NCBI GenBank assembly: GCA_017546245.1
Contig: JAFYXI010000006.1
Span: forward strand, 1-38,116
Source of the DNA: Clostridia bacterium
GTDB taxonomy: Bacteria; Bacillota; Clostridia; UBA1381; UBA9506
Direction of reading: 5' to 3'
DNA length: 38,116 bases
Notes under the pieces: generated by a model
Told to the model about the DNA's origin: nothing
The model's database searches: none
What the model saw: the letters and a program-made list of their open reading frames with translations, nothing else
Position numbers and translations under genes: made by a program
Part shown: one piece after another, positions 6,419-13,948 of the stretch
Layout: every line of letters begins with the position of its first letter
Position numbering within the stretch: the stretch's first letter is position 1

Positions 6419-8173
6419 ATGACAAACAACAAGGCTGTAAAAGCTTGGCTTGATGAAATGATTGCTCTTACTACTCCTGACAAAGTAGTTTGGATTGACG
6501 GTAGCGAAGAGCAGAAACAGGCGCTGTATGCAGAATCAGTTGCCGATGGTGAAATGATTAAATTAAACGAAGAAAAGCTCCCGGGCTGTTATCTTCACAG
6601 AACTGCTCCGAACGACGTTGCTCGTGTTGAGGACAGAACCTTTATTTGTACATCTAAAAAAGAAGATGCAGGTCCGACCAATAACTGGGAAGCTCCTGCT
6701 GTTATGTATGAAAAGCTTAACAAATTATTCAAAGGCAGCATGAAGGGTCGCACAATGTACGTTATTCCGTACATGATGGGACCTTATGGCTCACCGTTTT
6801 CTAAAATCGGTATCGAGCTTACTGACTCTCGTTACGTTGTTTTAAACATGGAAATTATGACCCGTGTCGGAACAAAAGTAATGGAAGAATTAGGCGACAG
6901 CGACGATTTCGTACGTTGCTTACATGCTGTTAAGGATGTTGATCCTGAAAACAGATACATTGTTCACTTCCCTGAAGATAACACTATTATGTCTGTTAAC
7001 TCAGCTTACGGCGGTAACGTATTGCTCGGCAAGAAGTGCTTTGCACTCAGAATTGCAAGCCATATGGGTCACCGTGAAGGCTGGATGGCTGAACATATGC
7101 TTATCTTAGGTCTTGAAAATCCGCAGGGCGAAGTTAAATACGTTGCAGCTGCATTCCCAAGTGCCTGCGGTAAAACAAACCTCGCTATGCTTATTCCGCC
7201 GGCAGCTTTAAAAGGCTATAAGGTTTGGACAGTAGGTGATGATATTGCCTGGATGAGAATAGGCGAAGACGGCAGACTTTGGGCAGTTAACCCCGAAGCA
7301 GGCTTCTTCGGTGTTGCTCCTGGTACATCTACTAAAACTAACCCGAATGCTTTAGCTACAACTATGAAGAACACTATCTTCACAAACGTATTCCACAACA
7401 CAGAAGATAATACTGTTTGGTGGGAAGGCTTAGACGGCGAAGCTCCTGAAAAAGGTATTGACTGGCAGGGTCGCCCGTGGACTCGCGACAACGGCGAGAA
7501 GGGTGCTCATCCGAACAGCCGCTTTACCGCACCGGCAGCACAGTGCCCGTGCATTTCAAGCGAATTTGAAAATCCGCAGGGTGTGCCGATTTCTGCTATT
7601 ATCTTTGGTGGCAGACGTGCAAAAACTGCTCCGTTAGTATATGAATCATTTGACTGGCAGCACGGTGTATTCGTTGGTGCTACTATGGCATCTGAAACAA
7701 CTGCTGCAGCTGCAGGTAAGGTTGGTGTAGTTCGTCGTGACCCGATGGCTATGATTCCGTTCTGCGGCTATAACATGGCTGATTATTTTGCACATTGGCT
7801 CGAAATGGGTAAGAAAATCCCTAATCCGCCGAAAATTTTCCACGTTAACTGGTTCCGTCAGGATGATGAAGGACACTTTATGTGGCCCGGATTCGGCGAC
7901 AACCTCCGCGTGCTCAACTGGATTTTAGCTCGTTGCGCAGGCGAAGCTGATGCTAAAGAAACTGAAATCGGTTATCTGCCGAATGCTTCTGACATCAATA
8001 TCGAAGGTCTTGACATCGATAAAGACGTTTTAGAGCAGCTCTTAACCGTTGACAAGAAGGTATGGCTTGAAGATGTTGAAGGTCAGAAAGAATTCTTCGC
8101 TAAATTCGGCGATGACCTTCCGGCAGCAATTAAAGAAGAGCTTGCTGCTTTAGAGGGCCGTCTTTCTAAGTAA
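6419..8173 (+). CDS. pckG: Phosphoenolpyruvate carboxykinase (GTP)
   Basis: This enzyme interconverts oxaloacetate plus GTP with PEP, CO2 and GDP. In fermenting Clostridia it often runs toward oxaloacetate to feed succinate or amino acid synthesis. The 584-residue protein matches the GTP family, not the ATP family: P-loop FPSACGKTNLAM (about residue 247), kinase-2-like VGDDIAWM, NSRFTAPAAQCP, and C-terminal FHVNWFRQDDEG. The RBS AAGGAG and the GC-richer, regular codon use suggest high expression. It has its own promoter. Confidence 0.97.
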   Translation: MTNNKAVKAWLDEMIALTTPDKVVWIDGSEEQKQALYAESVADGEMIKLNEEKLPGCYLHRTAPNDVARVEDRTFICTSKKEDAGPTNNWEAPAVMYEKLNKLFKGSMKGRTMYVIPYMMGPYGSPFSKIGIELTDSRYVVLNMEIMTRVGTKVMEELGDSDDFVRCLHAVKDVDPENRYIVHFPEDNTIMSVNSAYGGNVLLGKKCFALRIASHMGHREGWMAEHMLILGLENPQGEVKYVAAAFPSACGKTNLAMLIPPAALKGYKVWTVGDDIAWMRIGEDGRLWAVNPEAGFFGVAPGTSTKTNPNALATTMKNTIFTNVFHNTEDNTVWWEGLDGEAPEKGIDWQGRPWTRDNGEKGAHPNSRFTAPAAQCPCISSEFENPQGVPISAIIFGGRRAKTAPLVYESFDWQHGVFVGATMASETTAAAAGKVGVVRRDPMAMIPFCGYNMADYFAHWLEMGKKIPNPPKIFHVNWFRQDDEGHFMWPGFGDNLRVLNWILARCAGEADAKETEIGYLPNASDINIEGLDIDKDVLEQLLTVDKKVWLEDVEGQKEFFAKFGDDLPAAIKEELAALEGRLSK

Positions 8174-8240
8174 TATGCTTAATAGACGCTTTTGCGTTTG
8201 TTAATATATTATTGGTTCTTTTACAAGGAGGAAATTTAAT

Positions 8241-8432
8241 ATGAAAAGAAGACTTTTACTTGGCGTTTTAGCCATAGCAGCAGTATCTTCTTTTGCCGGC
8301 TGTTCTGCTAAGGATAATATGGAAGCTCCTGTTTCCCCGTCCGCAGCAGTATCAGATATGACTAACGCTGACAAAGGCAGCGATGGCAATTTAATGACAT
8401 CATCGCCGACAGCTAGTGCTGACATAAAATAA
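8241..8432 (+). CDS. Small putative lipoprotein
   Basis: The 63-residue product begins with a classical lipoprotein signal (MKRR, hydrophobic LLLGVLAIAAVSSFAG, lipobox FAGC with Cys21). The remaining 42 residues are Ser/Ala/Asp-rich, low in complexity and probably disordered. RBS AAGGAGG at 8225-8231. I recognise no family; it should be an outer-leaflet-anchored short lipoprotein. It is closed by a strong terminator and followed directly by the tandem RNA array, so a functional link to that array is possible but unproven. Confidence 0.7.
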   Translation: MKRRLLLGVLAIAAVSSFAGCSAKDNMEAPVSPSAAVSDMTNADKGSDGNLMTSSPTASADIK

Positions 8433-8457
8433 TTTCACCTTCAGAAAAGACATTACC

Positions 8458-8488
8458 GAGTCGCAGATTTATCTGCGGCTCTTTTTTT
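8458..8488 (+). terminator. Intrinsic terminator after the small lipoprotein gene
   Basis: GAGTCGCAGA (8458-8467) pairs with TCTGCGGCTC (8472-8481, one wobble) across a 4-nt loop, followed by seven T residues. Confidence 0.9.
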
Positions 8489-8525
8489 GTAATTAAATAA
8501 AATTTGGAATAAATTGGAAAAACGC

Positions 8526-8554
8526 TGGACAAATATATGCTCTTGTGTTATAAT
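8526..8554 (+). promoter_or_regulatory. Promoter of RNA unit 1
   Basis: TGGACA (8526-8531), 17-bp spacer, TATAAT (8549-8554). The predicted transcript start (about 8561) is the first base of the outer stem. Confidence 0.8.
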
Positions 8555-8560
8555 ATATTC

Positions 8561-8711
8561 GTCACGCAGTTTAATATTTCAACAAGCAGAAGTTTACGTT
8601 TGCTAAAAACGTAGGCTTAGATTTTCATACTTCTGCTTGTATGAAACTGCGTGACAACAGAAATCGAAGCTACGTTTTTGTGCGTGGCTTCGTCGAAGTC
8701 ACGCATTTTTT
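8561..8711 (+). ncRNA. Structured RNA unit 1 (nested stems plus terminator)
   Basis: The predicted RNA is about 150 nt. Outer stem: GTCACGCAGTTT (8561-8572) with 8644-8655, 12 perfect pairs. Inner stem: ACAAGCAGAAGT (8582-8593) with 8629-8640, 12 perfect pairs. The 35-nt apical loop has a mini-hairpin ACGTTT/AAACGT. Apical AAAAACGTAGGCTT (8605-8618) is complementary, with one bulge, to AAGCTACGTTTTT (8667-8679). That downstream strand can instead pair through GAAGCTACG (8666-8674) with CGTGGCTTC (8683-8691). The latter forms the 5' arm of the terminator (8681-8690/8696-8705, T6). I recognise no known RNA family. Confidence 0.75.
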
Positions 8712-8754
8712 AATTTAAGGAGAAATGAATTTGGAATAAATTGGTAAAAAACAC

Positions 8755-8783
8755 TGGACAAGTCTTGACTTTTGTGGTATACT
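8755..8783 (+). promoter_or_regulatory. Promoter of RNA unit 2
   Basis: TGGACA (8755-8760), 17-bp spacer, TATACT (8778-8783). Transcription should begin at about 8789, at the foot of the outer stem. Confidence 0.75.
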
Positions 8784-8788
8784 TATAT

Positions 8789-8954
8789 TTGCGAAGTAAA
8801 TTTAATATTTTAACTTTAAAGTAAGCTGTATTTTGCTATGTGTAAAAATACATGCTCTTTTTCGTACACTTACTTTAAAGTTTCGAAATTTACTTCGCAA
8901 AAGTTGGAGTTATGTATTTTTCGTGCGTGACTTCAACGAAGTCACGCATTTTTT
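8789..8954 (+). ncRNA. Structured RNA unit 2 (nested stems plus terminator)
   Basis: Same architecture as unit 1 with wholly different stems. Outer stem 8788-8803/8886-8901 is 16 perfect pairs and inner stem 8812-8825/8869-8882 is 14. The apical loop keeps TTTTGCTA, and its AAAAATACAT (8844-8853) pairs perfectly with ATGTATTTTT (8912-8921). In units 1 and 3 both partners read ACGT-type sequence instead, so they co-vary. The alternative helix GGAGTTATG (8906-8914)/CGTGACTTC (8926-8934) survives through G-U pairs. Terminator 8924-8933/8939-8948 is perfectly paired, with T6. RNA about 165 nt. Confidence 0.75.
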
Positions 8955-8997
8955 AATTTAAGGAGGAATGAATTTGGAATAAATTGGTAAAAAATAC

Positions 8998-9026
8998 TGG
9001 ACAAATATATGTTCTTGTGTTATAAT
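8998..9026 (+). promoter_or_regulatory. Promoter of RNA unit 3
   Basis: TGGACA (8998-9003), 17-bp spacer, TATAAT (9021-9026). The predicted start at about 9033 again coincides with the first base of the outer stem. Confidence 0.8.
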
Positions 9027-9032
9027 AATATC

Positions 9033-9183
9033 GCTACACATCTAAATAAAACTAAGTTAAGGTTTACGTTTGGCAAAAACGTTGGCTTTAGGTTTTTATA
9101 CCTTAACTTAGGGTTAGATGTGTAGCAACAATAATCCGAAGCCGCGTTTTTCGTGCGTGGCTTCGTCGAAGTCACGCATTTTT
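9033..9183 (+). ncRNA. Structured RNA unit 3 (nested stems plus terminator upstream of a small ORF)
   Basis: Outer stem 9033-9045/9114-9126 (13 pairs) and inner stem 9052-9063/9100-9111 (12 pairs) again have their own sequence. The apical loop closely resembles unit 1 (TTACGTTTG then AAAAACGTTGGCTT at 9075-9088). That loop segment matches GAAGCCGCGTTTTT (9138-9151) with one bulge. Competing helices are 9138-9146/9156-9164 and the terminator 9154-9163/9169-9178 with T5. The terminator lies between this RNA and the ribosome binding site (9189-9195) of the 59-codon ORF, so readthrough here would control that ORF. Confidence 0.75.
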
Positions 9184-9202
9184 AATTTAAGGAGGAATAA
9201 GT

Positions 9203-9382
9203 ATGGAAGGAACAAATTACAGAGAAATGTATTATTTATTATCTCAGACTGTTGCAGACGTAATTGAACATCTGACAGAAAAGCAAATCGAGCTTGAAGA
9301 AATGTACCTTAATCAAGACAGCGAAAATGAACTGAGAAAGCAAGCAGAAATTAATTCTTTTAAACAAGGAAACTCATGGTAA
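9203..9382 (+). CDS. Small acidic protein of unknown function (59 aa)
   Basis: The ORF runs MEGTNYREMYYLLSQTVADV and continues with a charged helical stretch, ending KQGNSW. It has a strong AAGGAGG at 9189-9195, 7 nt from the ATG, and a strong terminator after it. The opening pattern (xYxxMYxxL, then a long amphipathic helix with EEMY) resembles, from memory, short hypothetical proteins common in Clostridia; I cannot assign a function. It is soluble and probably one or two helices. It lies directly behind RNA unit 3, whose terminator may gate its expression. Confidence 0.7.
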   Translation: MEGTNYREMYYLLSQTVADVIEHLTEKQIELEEMYLNQDSENELRKQAEINSFKQGNSW

Positions 9383-9421
9383 AAAATAAATACATAGCTC
9401 TTGTGTGACCAAACAAAGAAT

Positions 9422-9460
9422 ATCTGCAACAAATATTTATTTTGTTGCAGATGTTTTTTT
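9422..9460 (+). terminator. Intrinsic terminator after the 59-aa ORF
   Basis: ATCTGCAACAAA (9422-9433) pairs perfectly with TTTGTTGCAGAT (9441-9452) across a 7-nt loop, followed by G and seven T residues. Confidence 0.92.
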
Positions 9461-9472
9461 GCAGTAAAATTC

Positions 9473-9501
9473 TTGCAATATTTATACATATAGTATATAA
9501 T
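9473..9501 (+). promoter_or_regulatory. Promoter of mntP
   Basis: TTGCAA (9473-9478), 17-bp spacer, TATAAT (9496-9501). The leader of about 28 nt is too short for a yybP-ykoY (Mn2+) riboswitch. Confidence 0.75.
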
Positions 9502-9535
9502 ATAGCAGTCAAAATACATAATCAGGAGGAAAACA

Positions 9536-10099
9536 TTGGGATTAATTGAATTAATTTTAGTTGCCATAGGTCTTTCTATGGATGCTTTTGCGGTTTCTGT
9601 GTGTAATGCTATGACAGTAAATAATCTGCGTTTTCGTGATGCCGCAAAATTCGGATTGTTTTTTGGATTTTTTCAGGCTTTAATGCCATTAATCGGCTGG
9701 GCAGCAGGTAAAACCTTCAGCGCATATGTTACTGCTTTTGACCATTGGGTTGCTTTTGTTTTGCTCGCATTTATCGGCGGAAAAATGATTTATGATGCGG
9801 CTTGCGGATGCGAAGACGAAGCAAGCGAAAATCCTTTAAGCTTTAAGGTTTTATTGGTTTTGGCAATTGCCACAAGCATTGATGCTTTAGCTGTCGGCAT
9901 AACCTTTGCATTTATGCAGATGTCAATTTTGCCGAGTGTTCTGTTAATCGGTGCTATAACCTTTGCTATATCAACAGTAGGCGCATTAATAGGCAAAAAA
10001 GCAGGCGATGCTTTGGGTAACAAAGCTGAAATTGCAGGCGGCATTATTTTAATTTTAATTGGTGCAAAAATTTTAATTGAACATTTATTTTTTTCATAA
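9536..10099 (+). CDS. mntP: Putative manganese efflux pump MntP
   Basis: The 187-residue protein has six hydrophobic helices in two homologous halves. Each half carries the family aspartate motif: GLSMDAFAVSV (about residues 13-23) and ATSIDALAVGI (about residues 111-121). MntP proteins export Mn2+ across the cytoplasmic membrane. Translation starts at a TTG (9536-9538) with AGGAGG at 9524-9529; no in-frame ATG gives a full first helix. It is monocistronic, between a promoter and a terminator. Confidence 0.92.
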   Translation: MGLIELILVAIGLSMDAFAVSVCNAMTVNNLRFRDAAKFGLFFGFFQALMPLIGWAAGKTFSAYVTAFDHWVAFVLLAFIGGKMIYDAACGCEDEASENPLSFKVLLVLAIATSIDALAVGITFAFMQMSILPSVLLIGAITFAISTVGALIGKKAGDALGNKAEIAGGIILILIGAKILIEHLFFS

Positions 10100-10106
10100 A
10101 AATTTA

Positions 10107-10143
10107 GGGATGTAGAAAACTTGGTTTTTTACATCCCTTTTAA
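10107..10143 (+). terminator. Intrinsic terminator of mntP
   Basis: GGGATGTA (10107-10114) pairs with TACATCCC (10130-10137). Inner AAAAC/GTTTT can extend the stem. A TTTT run follows. Confidence 0.8.
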
Positions 10144-10177
10144 ATTGTAAAAAAATTGCGAAAAACCTCAATAAATA

Positions 10178-10206
10178 TTGACATTTTCTTTGAAAAATTA
10201 TAAAAT
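10178..10206 (+). promoter_or_regulatory. Promoter of the iorA-iorB-paaK-ACT operon
   Basis: TTGACA (10178-10183), 17-bp spacer, TAAAAT (10201-10206), about 60 bp upstream of iorA. Confidence 0.75.
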
Positions 10207-10266
10207 TATATATGTATTATTGTATAAAAATACAGTTTTTAAATAAATAAAAAAGGGATGAATGAA

Positions 10267-11994
10267 ATGAAAAAATTAATGCTCGGCAACGAGGCTATCG
10301 CACGCGGAGCATATGAGGCAGGCGTTCACGTTGTGTCCTCATATCCTGGAACTCCGAGTACGGAAATAACTGAATTTATCGCAAAATATGATGAGATATA
10401 TTCAGAATGGGCACCAAACGAAAAGGTTGCTGTCGAAACCGCAATAGGCGCGGCAACAGGCGGCGGACGTGCTCTTTCTGCTATGAAACACGTTGGTCTT
10501 AACGTGGCAGCTGACCCGCTTTTTACAGTTTCTTATATCGGTGTTAACGGCGGTCTTGTTTTAGTTGTTGCCGATGATCCGGGAATGCACAGCTCACAAA
10601 ACGAGCAGGATTCACGAAACTATGCAATTGCAGCTAAAGTTCCTATGCTCGAGCCTGCTGATTCAGCTGAATGTAAAGAATTTACCAAAAAGGCATTCGA
10701 AATAAGCGAACAGTTCGATACTCCCGTTATTTTACGCGTTACCACCCGTGTTGCACATTCACAGAGTATGGTTGAATTAGAGGACCGCAAAGAAGTGCCG
10801 GTTAAAGATTATACAAAAAATATTGCTAAAAATGTTATGATTCCGGCAAACGCAAGACCAAAGCACGTTATGGTTGAAGAGCGCACCAAGGCTTTAAGTG
10901 AATATAACAGCGCATCTGATTTAAACAAAATGGAAATTAATGATACCAAAATCGGTATTATCGCAGCAGGTATTTCTTATCAGTATGCTAAAGAGGCTTG
11001 CCCCGATGCATCTGTTTTGAAAATTGGTATGATTAATCCTATGCCCGAAAAGCTTATCCGCGAATTTGCTGAAAAAGTCGATAAAATTTATGTTGTTGAG
11101 CAGTTAGACCCTGTTATCGAAAATTACTGCCGTTCAATCGGCATTGATGTAATCGGAAAAGAAATATTTACCTTAATCGGCGAATATTCTACCGAGCTTT
11201 TAAAAGAAAAAATACTTGTAGAAAAACCGGCAGAGCCGATGAAAGCAGACGAGCCTATTCCTGTTCGTCCTGCTGTTATGTGCCCGGGATGCTCGCACAG
11301 AGGTGTTTTCTATGTGCTTTCTAAATTAAAACTCAATGTAACTGGCGATATTGGCTGTTATTCTTTAGGCTGTGCAAAACCGCTTGAAAGCATAGATACC
11401 ATCGTTTGTATGGGCGGAAGTATTACTGCAGCTCACGGTATGGAAAAAGCTCGCGGTAAAGATTTTGCACGAAAAACCGTTGCAGTTTTGGGTGACTCTA
11501 CCTTCGTTCATTCAGGAATTACAGGACTTATTGACGTTGTTTACAACAAAGGAACAACAACCACAATTATTCTTGATAACTCAATTACCGGTATGACAGG
11601 ACATCAGCAAAACCCTGCAACCGGCTTTACCATTAAAAACGAGCCTACCCGTCAGGTTGACTTAGAAATGCTGGCTCACGCAGTTGGTGTTGACCGTGTT
11701 GTTATTGCCGATCCGTTTGATGTTGACAATTTTGAAAAGGTAGTTAAAGAAGAAATCGCGGCAGAAGAACCGTCTGTAATTATTGCTCAGCGCCCCTGTG
11801 CACTTATTAAAAAAGCAGGATACACAGGCCGCTACGTTATAAACGACAAGTGCAAGAACTGCAAAATGTGCATGAAGCTTGGATGTCCGGCAATTTCTTT
11901 AACCGAAAACGGACCGAAAATTGATGAAACTCTTTGCGTAGGCTGCGGACTTTGCCCGAATGTTTGTAAATTCGGCGCAATTGAGCGCGCTTAA
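10267..11994 (+). CDS. iorA: Indolepyruvate:ferredoxin oxidoreductase, alpha subunit
   Basis: IorA carries the thiamine-diphosphate and iron-sulfur centres of the O2-sensitive enzyme that oxidatively decarboxylates aryl pyruvates to aryl-acetyl-CoA, reducing ferredoxin. The 575-residue protein begins with the pyrimidine-binding domain (SSYPGTPSTEI). It has the ThDP motif GDSTFVHSGI followed by ILDNSITGMTGHQ. It ends with two ferredoxin-type clusters (CKNCKMCMKLGC, CVGCGLCPNVCKFG). The ATG at 10267 is preferred to 10258 because AAAGGG (10252-10257) abuts the latter. iorB follows. Confidence 0.94.
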   Translation: MKKLMLGNEAIARGAYEAGVHVVSSYPGTPSTEITEFIAKYDEIYSEWAPNEKVAVETAIGAATGGGRALSAMKHVGLNVAADPLFTVSYIGVNGGLVLVVADDPGMHSSQNEQDSRNYAIAAKVPMLEPADSAECKEFTKKAFEISEQFDTPVILRVTTRVAHSQSMVELEDRKEVPVKDYTKNIAKNVMIPANARPKHVMVEERTKALSEYNSASDLNKMEINDTKIGIIAAGISYQYAKEACPDASVLKIGMINPMPEKLIREFAEKVDKIYVVEQLDPVIENYCRSIGIDVIGKEIFTLIGEYSTELLKEKILVEKPAEPMKADEPIPVRPAVMCPGCSHRGVFYVLSKLKLNVTGDIGCYSLGCAKPLESIDTIVCMGGSITAAHGMEKARGKDFARKTVAVLGDSTFVHSGITGLIDVVYNKGTTTTIILDNSITGMTGHQQNPATGFTIKNEPTRQVDLEMLAHAVGVDRVVIADPFDVDNFEKVVKEEIAAEEPSVIIAQRPCALIKKAGYTGRYVINDKCKNCKMCMKLGCPAISLTENGPKIDETLCVGCGLCPNVCKFGAIERA

Positions 11995-12021
11995 CCCGTG
12001 CAGAAAGGATTGTGTGATATT

Positions 12022-12585
12022 ATGAATATAATGATTGTTGGTGTAGGCGGTCAGGGAACACTCTTAGCCAGCCGAATTATAGGTGCAGCCGCAATAAATT
12101 TAGGCGGCGATGTTAAACTTTCTGAGGTTCACGGAATGAGCCAGCGTGGTGGCAGCGTTGTTACCTATGTTCGCTACGGCGAAAAAATTGCATCCCCTAT
12201 TATCGGCGAGGGTGAGGCAGATGTTATTTTAGCTTTTGAACAGTTAGAAGCATACCGCTATATTTCATATCTCAAAGAGGGCGGAAAATATATTGTAAAT
12301 ACTCAAAAAACCAATCCTATGCCTGTTATTACAGGTGCGGCGAAATATCCTGAAGATATTTTAGGCAAGATGGAAAAAATGGGTATTTCTGTTACATCCT
12401 GCGATGCTTTGGCTTTAGCTAAAGAAGCAGGAAACATAAAATCGGTTAATGTTGTTTTAATCGGCGTTATGGCAAAGCATACAAACATCTCTAAAGAAGA
12501 ATGGGAAGAGGCAATCAAGCAAACCGTTCCCGAAAAGTTTTTAGAGGTTAACTTAAAAGCCTTCAGACTGGGATACGATGCTTAA
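12022..12585 (+). CDS. iorB: Indolepyruvate:ferredoxin oxidoreductase, beta subunit
   Basis: The 187-residue product opens with IMIVGVGGQGTLLASRIIG, the glycine-rich start of the gamma-type domain of 2-oxoacid:acceptor oxidoreductases. It contains VHGMSQRGGSV, a family signature. It forms the IorAB heterodimer with the upstream gene. The ATG at 12022 gives the conserved N-terminus; an upstream in-frame GTG at 11998 would add eight unconserved residues and lies before the ribosome binding site AAAGGA (12004-12009). Confidence 0.93.
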   Translation: MNIMIVGVGGQGTLLASRIIGAAAINLGGDVKLSEVHGMSQRGGSVVTYVRYGEKIASPIIGEGEADVILAFEQLEAYRYISYLKEGGKYIVNTQKTNPMPVITGAAKYPEDILGKMEKMGISVTSCDALALAKEAGNIKSVNVVLIGVMAKHTNISKEEWEEAIKQTVPEKFLEVNLKAFRLGYDA

Positions 12586-12621
12586 TTAAAAAACATAATT
12601 ACACATAAAGAGGTGTTATAA

Positions 12622-13926
12622 ATGTCAAAAATATGGAATCCCGAAGCCGAGTGTATGAGCAGGGATAAAATGCACGCACTTCAGAGCGAGCGTTTAATTA
12701 AAAAGGTAAAAGAAGTTTACGATAATGTTCCGCATTATCGTGCTAAAATGGATGAAAAAGGCGTAAAACCTGAAGATATTCGTTCAGTTGATGATTTGCA
12801 TCTTTTACCCTTTACAAGTAAGCAGGATTTAAGAGATACTTATCCGAACGGTCTTTTTGCCCGTCCTAACAAAGATATAGTCGAAATTCACGCAACAAGC
12901 GGCACAACCGGAAAGCAGGTTGTTGCAGGCTATACCAAAAACGACCTCGAGCTTTGGGGCGAGGTTATGGCGCGTGTTTTAGCATCGGCAGGCGGTGATG
13001 AAAATTCTGTTGTTCAGTCATCTTACGGATACGGACTTTTTACCGGCGGTTTAGGTGCTCATTACGGCGCACAGACCTTAGGTGCTATGGCTATTCCTAC
13101 TTCATCGGGCAATACCGAGCGTCAGATTCGTATGATGAAAGACTTAGGCACAACTATTTTATGCTGTACTCCTTCATATGCGGCATATATAGGCGAAACC
13201 ATCCGCGAAATGGGCTTGGATATTAACGAATTTAAGTTAGAAGCAGGCGTTTTTGGTGCAGAGCCATGGACAGTTGAAATGCAGCACGAAATTGAAAAAA
13301 TGCTCAATATCCGCACAGTTGACGTATACGGACTTACAGAAATTATCGGACCGGGTGTTGCTTTTTCTTGTGAAAAAGAATGCGGAATACATATCAACGA
13401 AGACCACTTTATTCCTGAAATTATTGACCCCGATACAGGTGAAGTTTTACCTGACGGAACACTCGGTGAGCTTGTATTTACCTGTATAACCAAAGAGGGT
13501 ATGCCGGTTATCCGTTATCGCACACGTGATATAACATCTTTAACTCATGAGCCTTGCGAGTGCGGACGTACTTTGGTTCGTATGGGTAAAATTCAGGGAC
13601 GTTCTGATGATATGCTTATTATCCGAGGTGTTAACGTATTCCCGTCTCAGGTTGAAAGTGCACTTTTGGATATTTCAGATGTTGCACCATACTATATGCT
13701 TATTGTTGACCGTGTAGGAACACGCGATACCTTAGAGGTTCAGGTTGAAATGGCACCCGACTTTTTCTCAGATGAAATTAAGCATCTTGAAAAGTTAGAA
13801 AAAGAAATTTATGAAAAATTAAAGAGTGCATTAGGTCTTGCAGTAAAGGTTAAGCTCGTTGAGCCAAAGAGCATAACAAGAAGCGAAGGCAAGGCTGTTC
13901 GTGTAATTGACAAACGTAAAAAATAA
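12622..13926 (+). CDS. paaK: Phenylacetate-CoA ligase family protein
   Basis: The 434-residue AMP-forming ligase is of PaaK type. It has the adenylation P-loop HATSGTTGKQVV (about residues 91-102), the YGLTE motif (about residue 238), a GELVFT strand, RYRTRDIT and the hinge/C-domain GRSDDMLIIRGVNVFPSQ. It would activate an aryl acid such as phenylacetate or indoleacetate to the CoA thioester, or work in reverse to harvest ATP from the thioester made by IorAB. The position directly behind iorAB supports an amino-acid fermentation role. Exact substrate unknown. Confidence 0.9.
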   Translation: MSKIWNPEAECMSRDKMHALQSERLIKKVKEVYDNVPHYRAKMDEKGVKPEDIRSVDDLHLLPFTSKQDLRDTYPNGLFARPNKDIVEIHATSGTTGKQVVAGYTKNDLELWGEVMARVLASAGGDENSVVQSSYGYGLFTGGLGAHYGAQTLGAMAIPTSSGNTERQIRMMKDLGTTILCCTPSYAAYIGETIREMGLDINEFKLEAGVFGAEPWTVEMQHEIEKMLNIRTVDVYGLTEIIGPGVAFSCEKECGIHINEDHFIPEIIDPDTGEVLPDGTLGELVFTCITKEGMPVIRYRTRDITSLTHEPCECGRTLVRMGKIQGRSDDMLIIRGVNVFPSQVESALLDISDVAPYYMLIVDRVGTRDTLEVQVEMAPDFFSDEIKHLEKLEKEIYEKLKSALGLAVKVKLVEPKSITRSEGKAVRVIDKRKK

Positions 13927-13948
13927 TAAAACAAGGAGCTGATACTTT

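Larger units (their letters stand above)
8501..9183 (+). repeat. Tandem array of three 229-243 bp RNA-encoding units
   Basis: Three head-to-tail units share, in order, a 5' flank (AATTTGGAATAAATTGG at 8501, 8728 and 8971), a promoter with TGGACA and 17-bp spacing, a two-tier stem region, a hairpin pair ending in a T-run, and AATTTAAGGAG. The -35 boxes lie at 8526, 8755 and 8998. Flanks, apical loops and terminators are conserved; the stems are not, although each stays perfectly paired. After units 1 and 2 the ribosome binding site is followed only by a four-codon ORF (ATGAATTTGGAATAA at 8725-8739 and 8968-8982). After unit 3 it serves a 59-codon ORF. Confidence 0.85.

Noticed and set aside
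8501-9183. CRISPR array or retron
   Set aside because: Units are 229-243 bp with their own promoters and terminators, not short repeats with spacers, and there is no cas or reverse transcriptase gene nearby.
9461-9535. yybP-ykoY manganese riboswitch upstream of mntP
   Set aside because: The promoter at 9473-9501 leaves only about 28 nt of leader, too short for the riboswitch.
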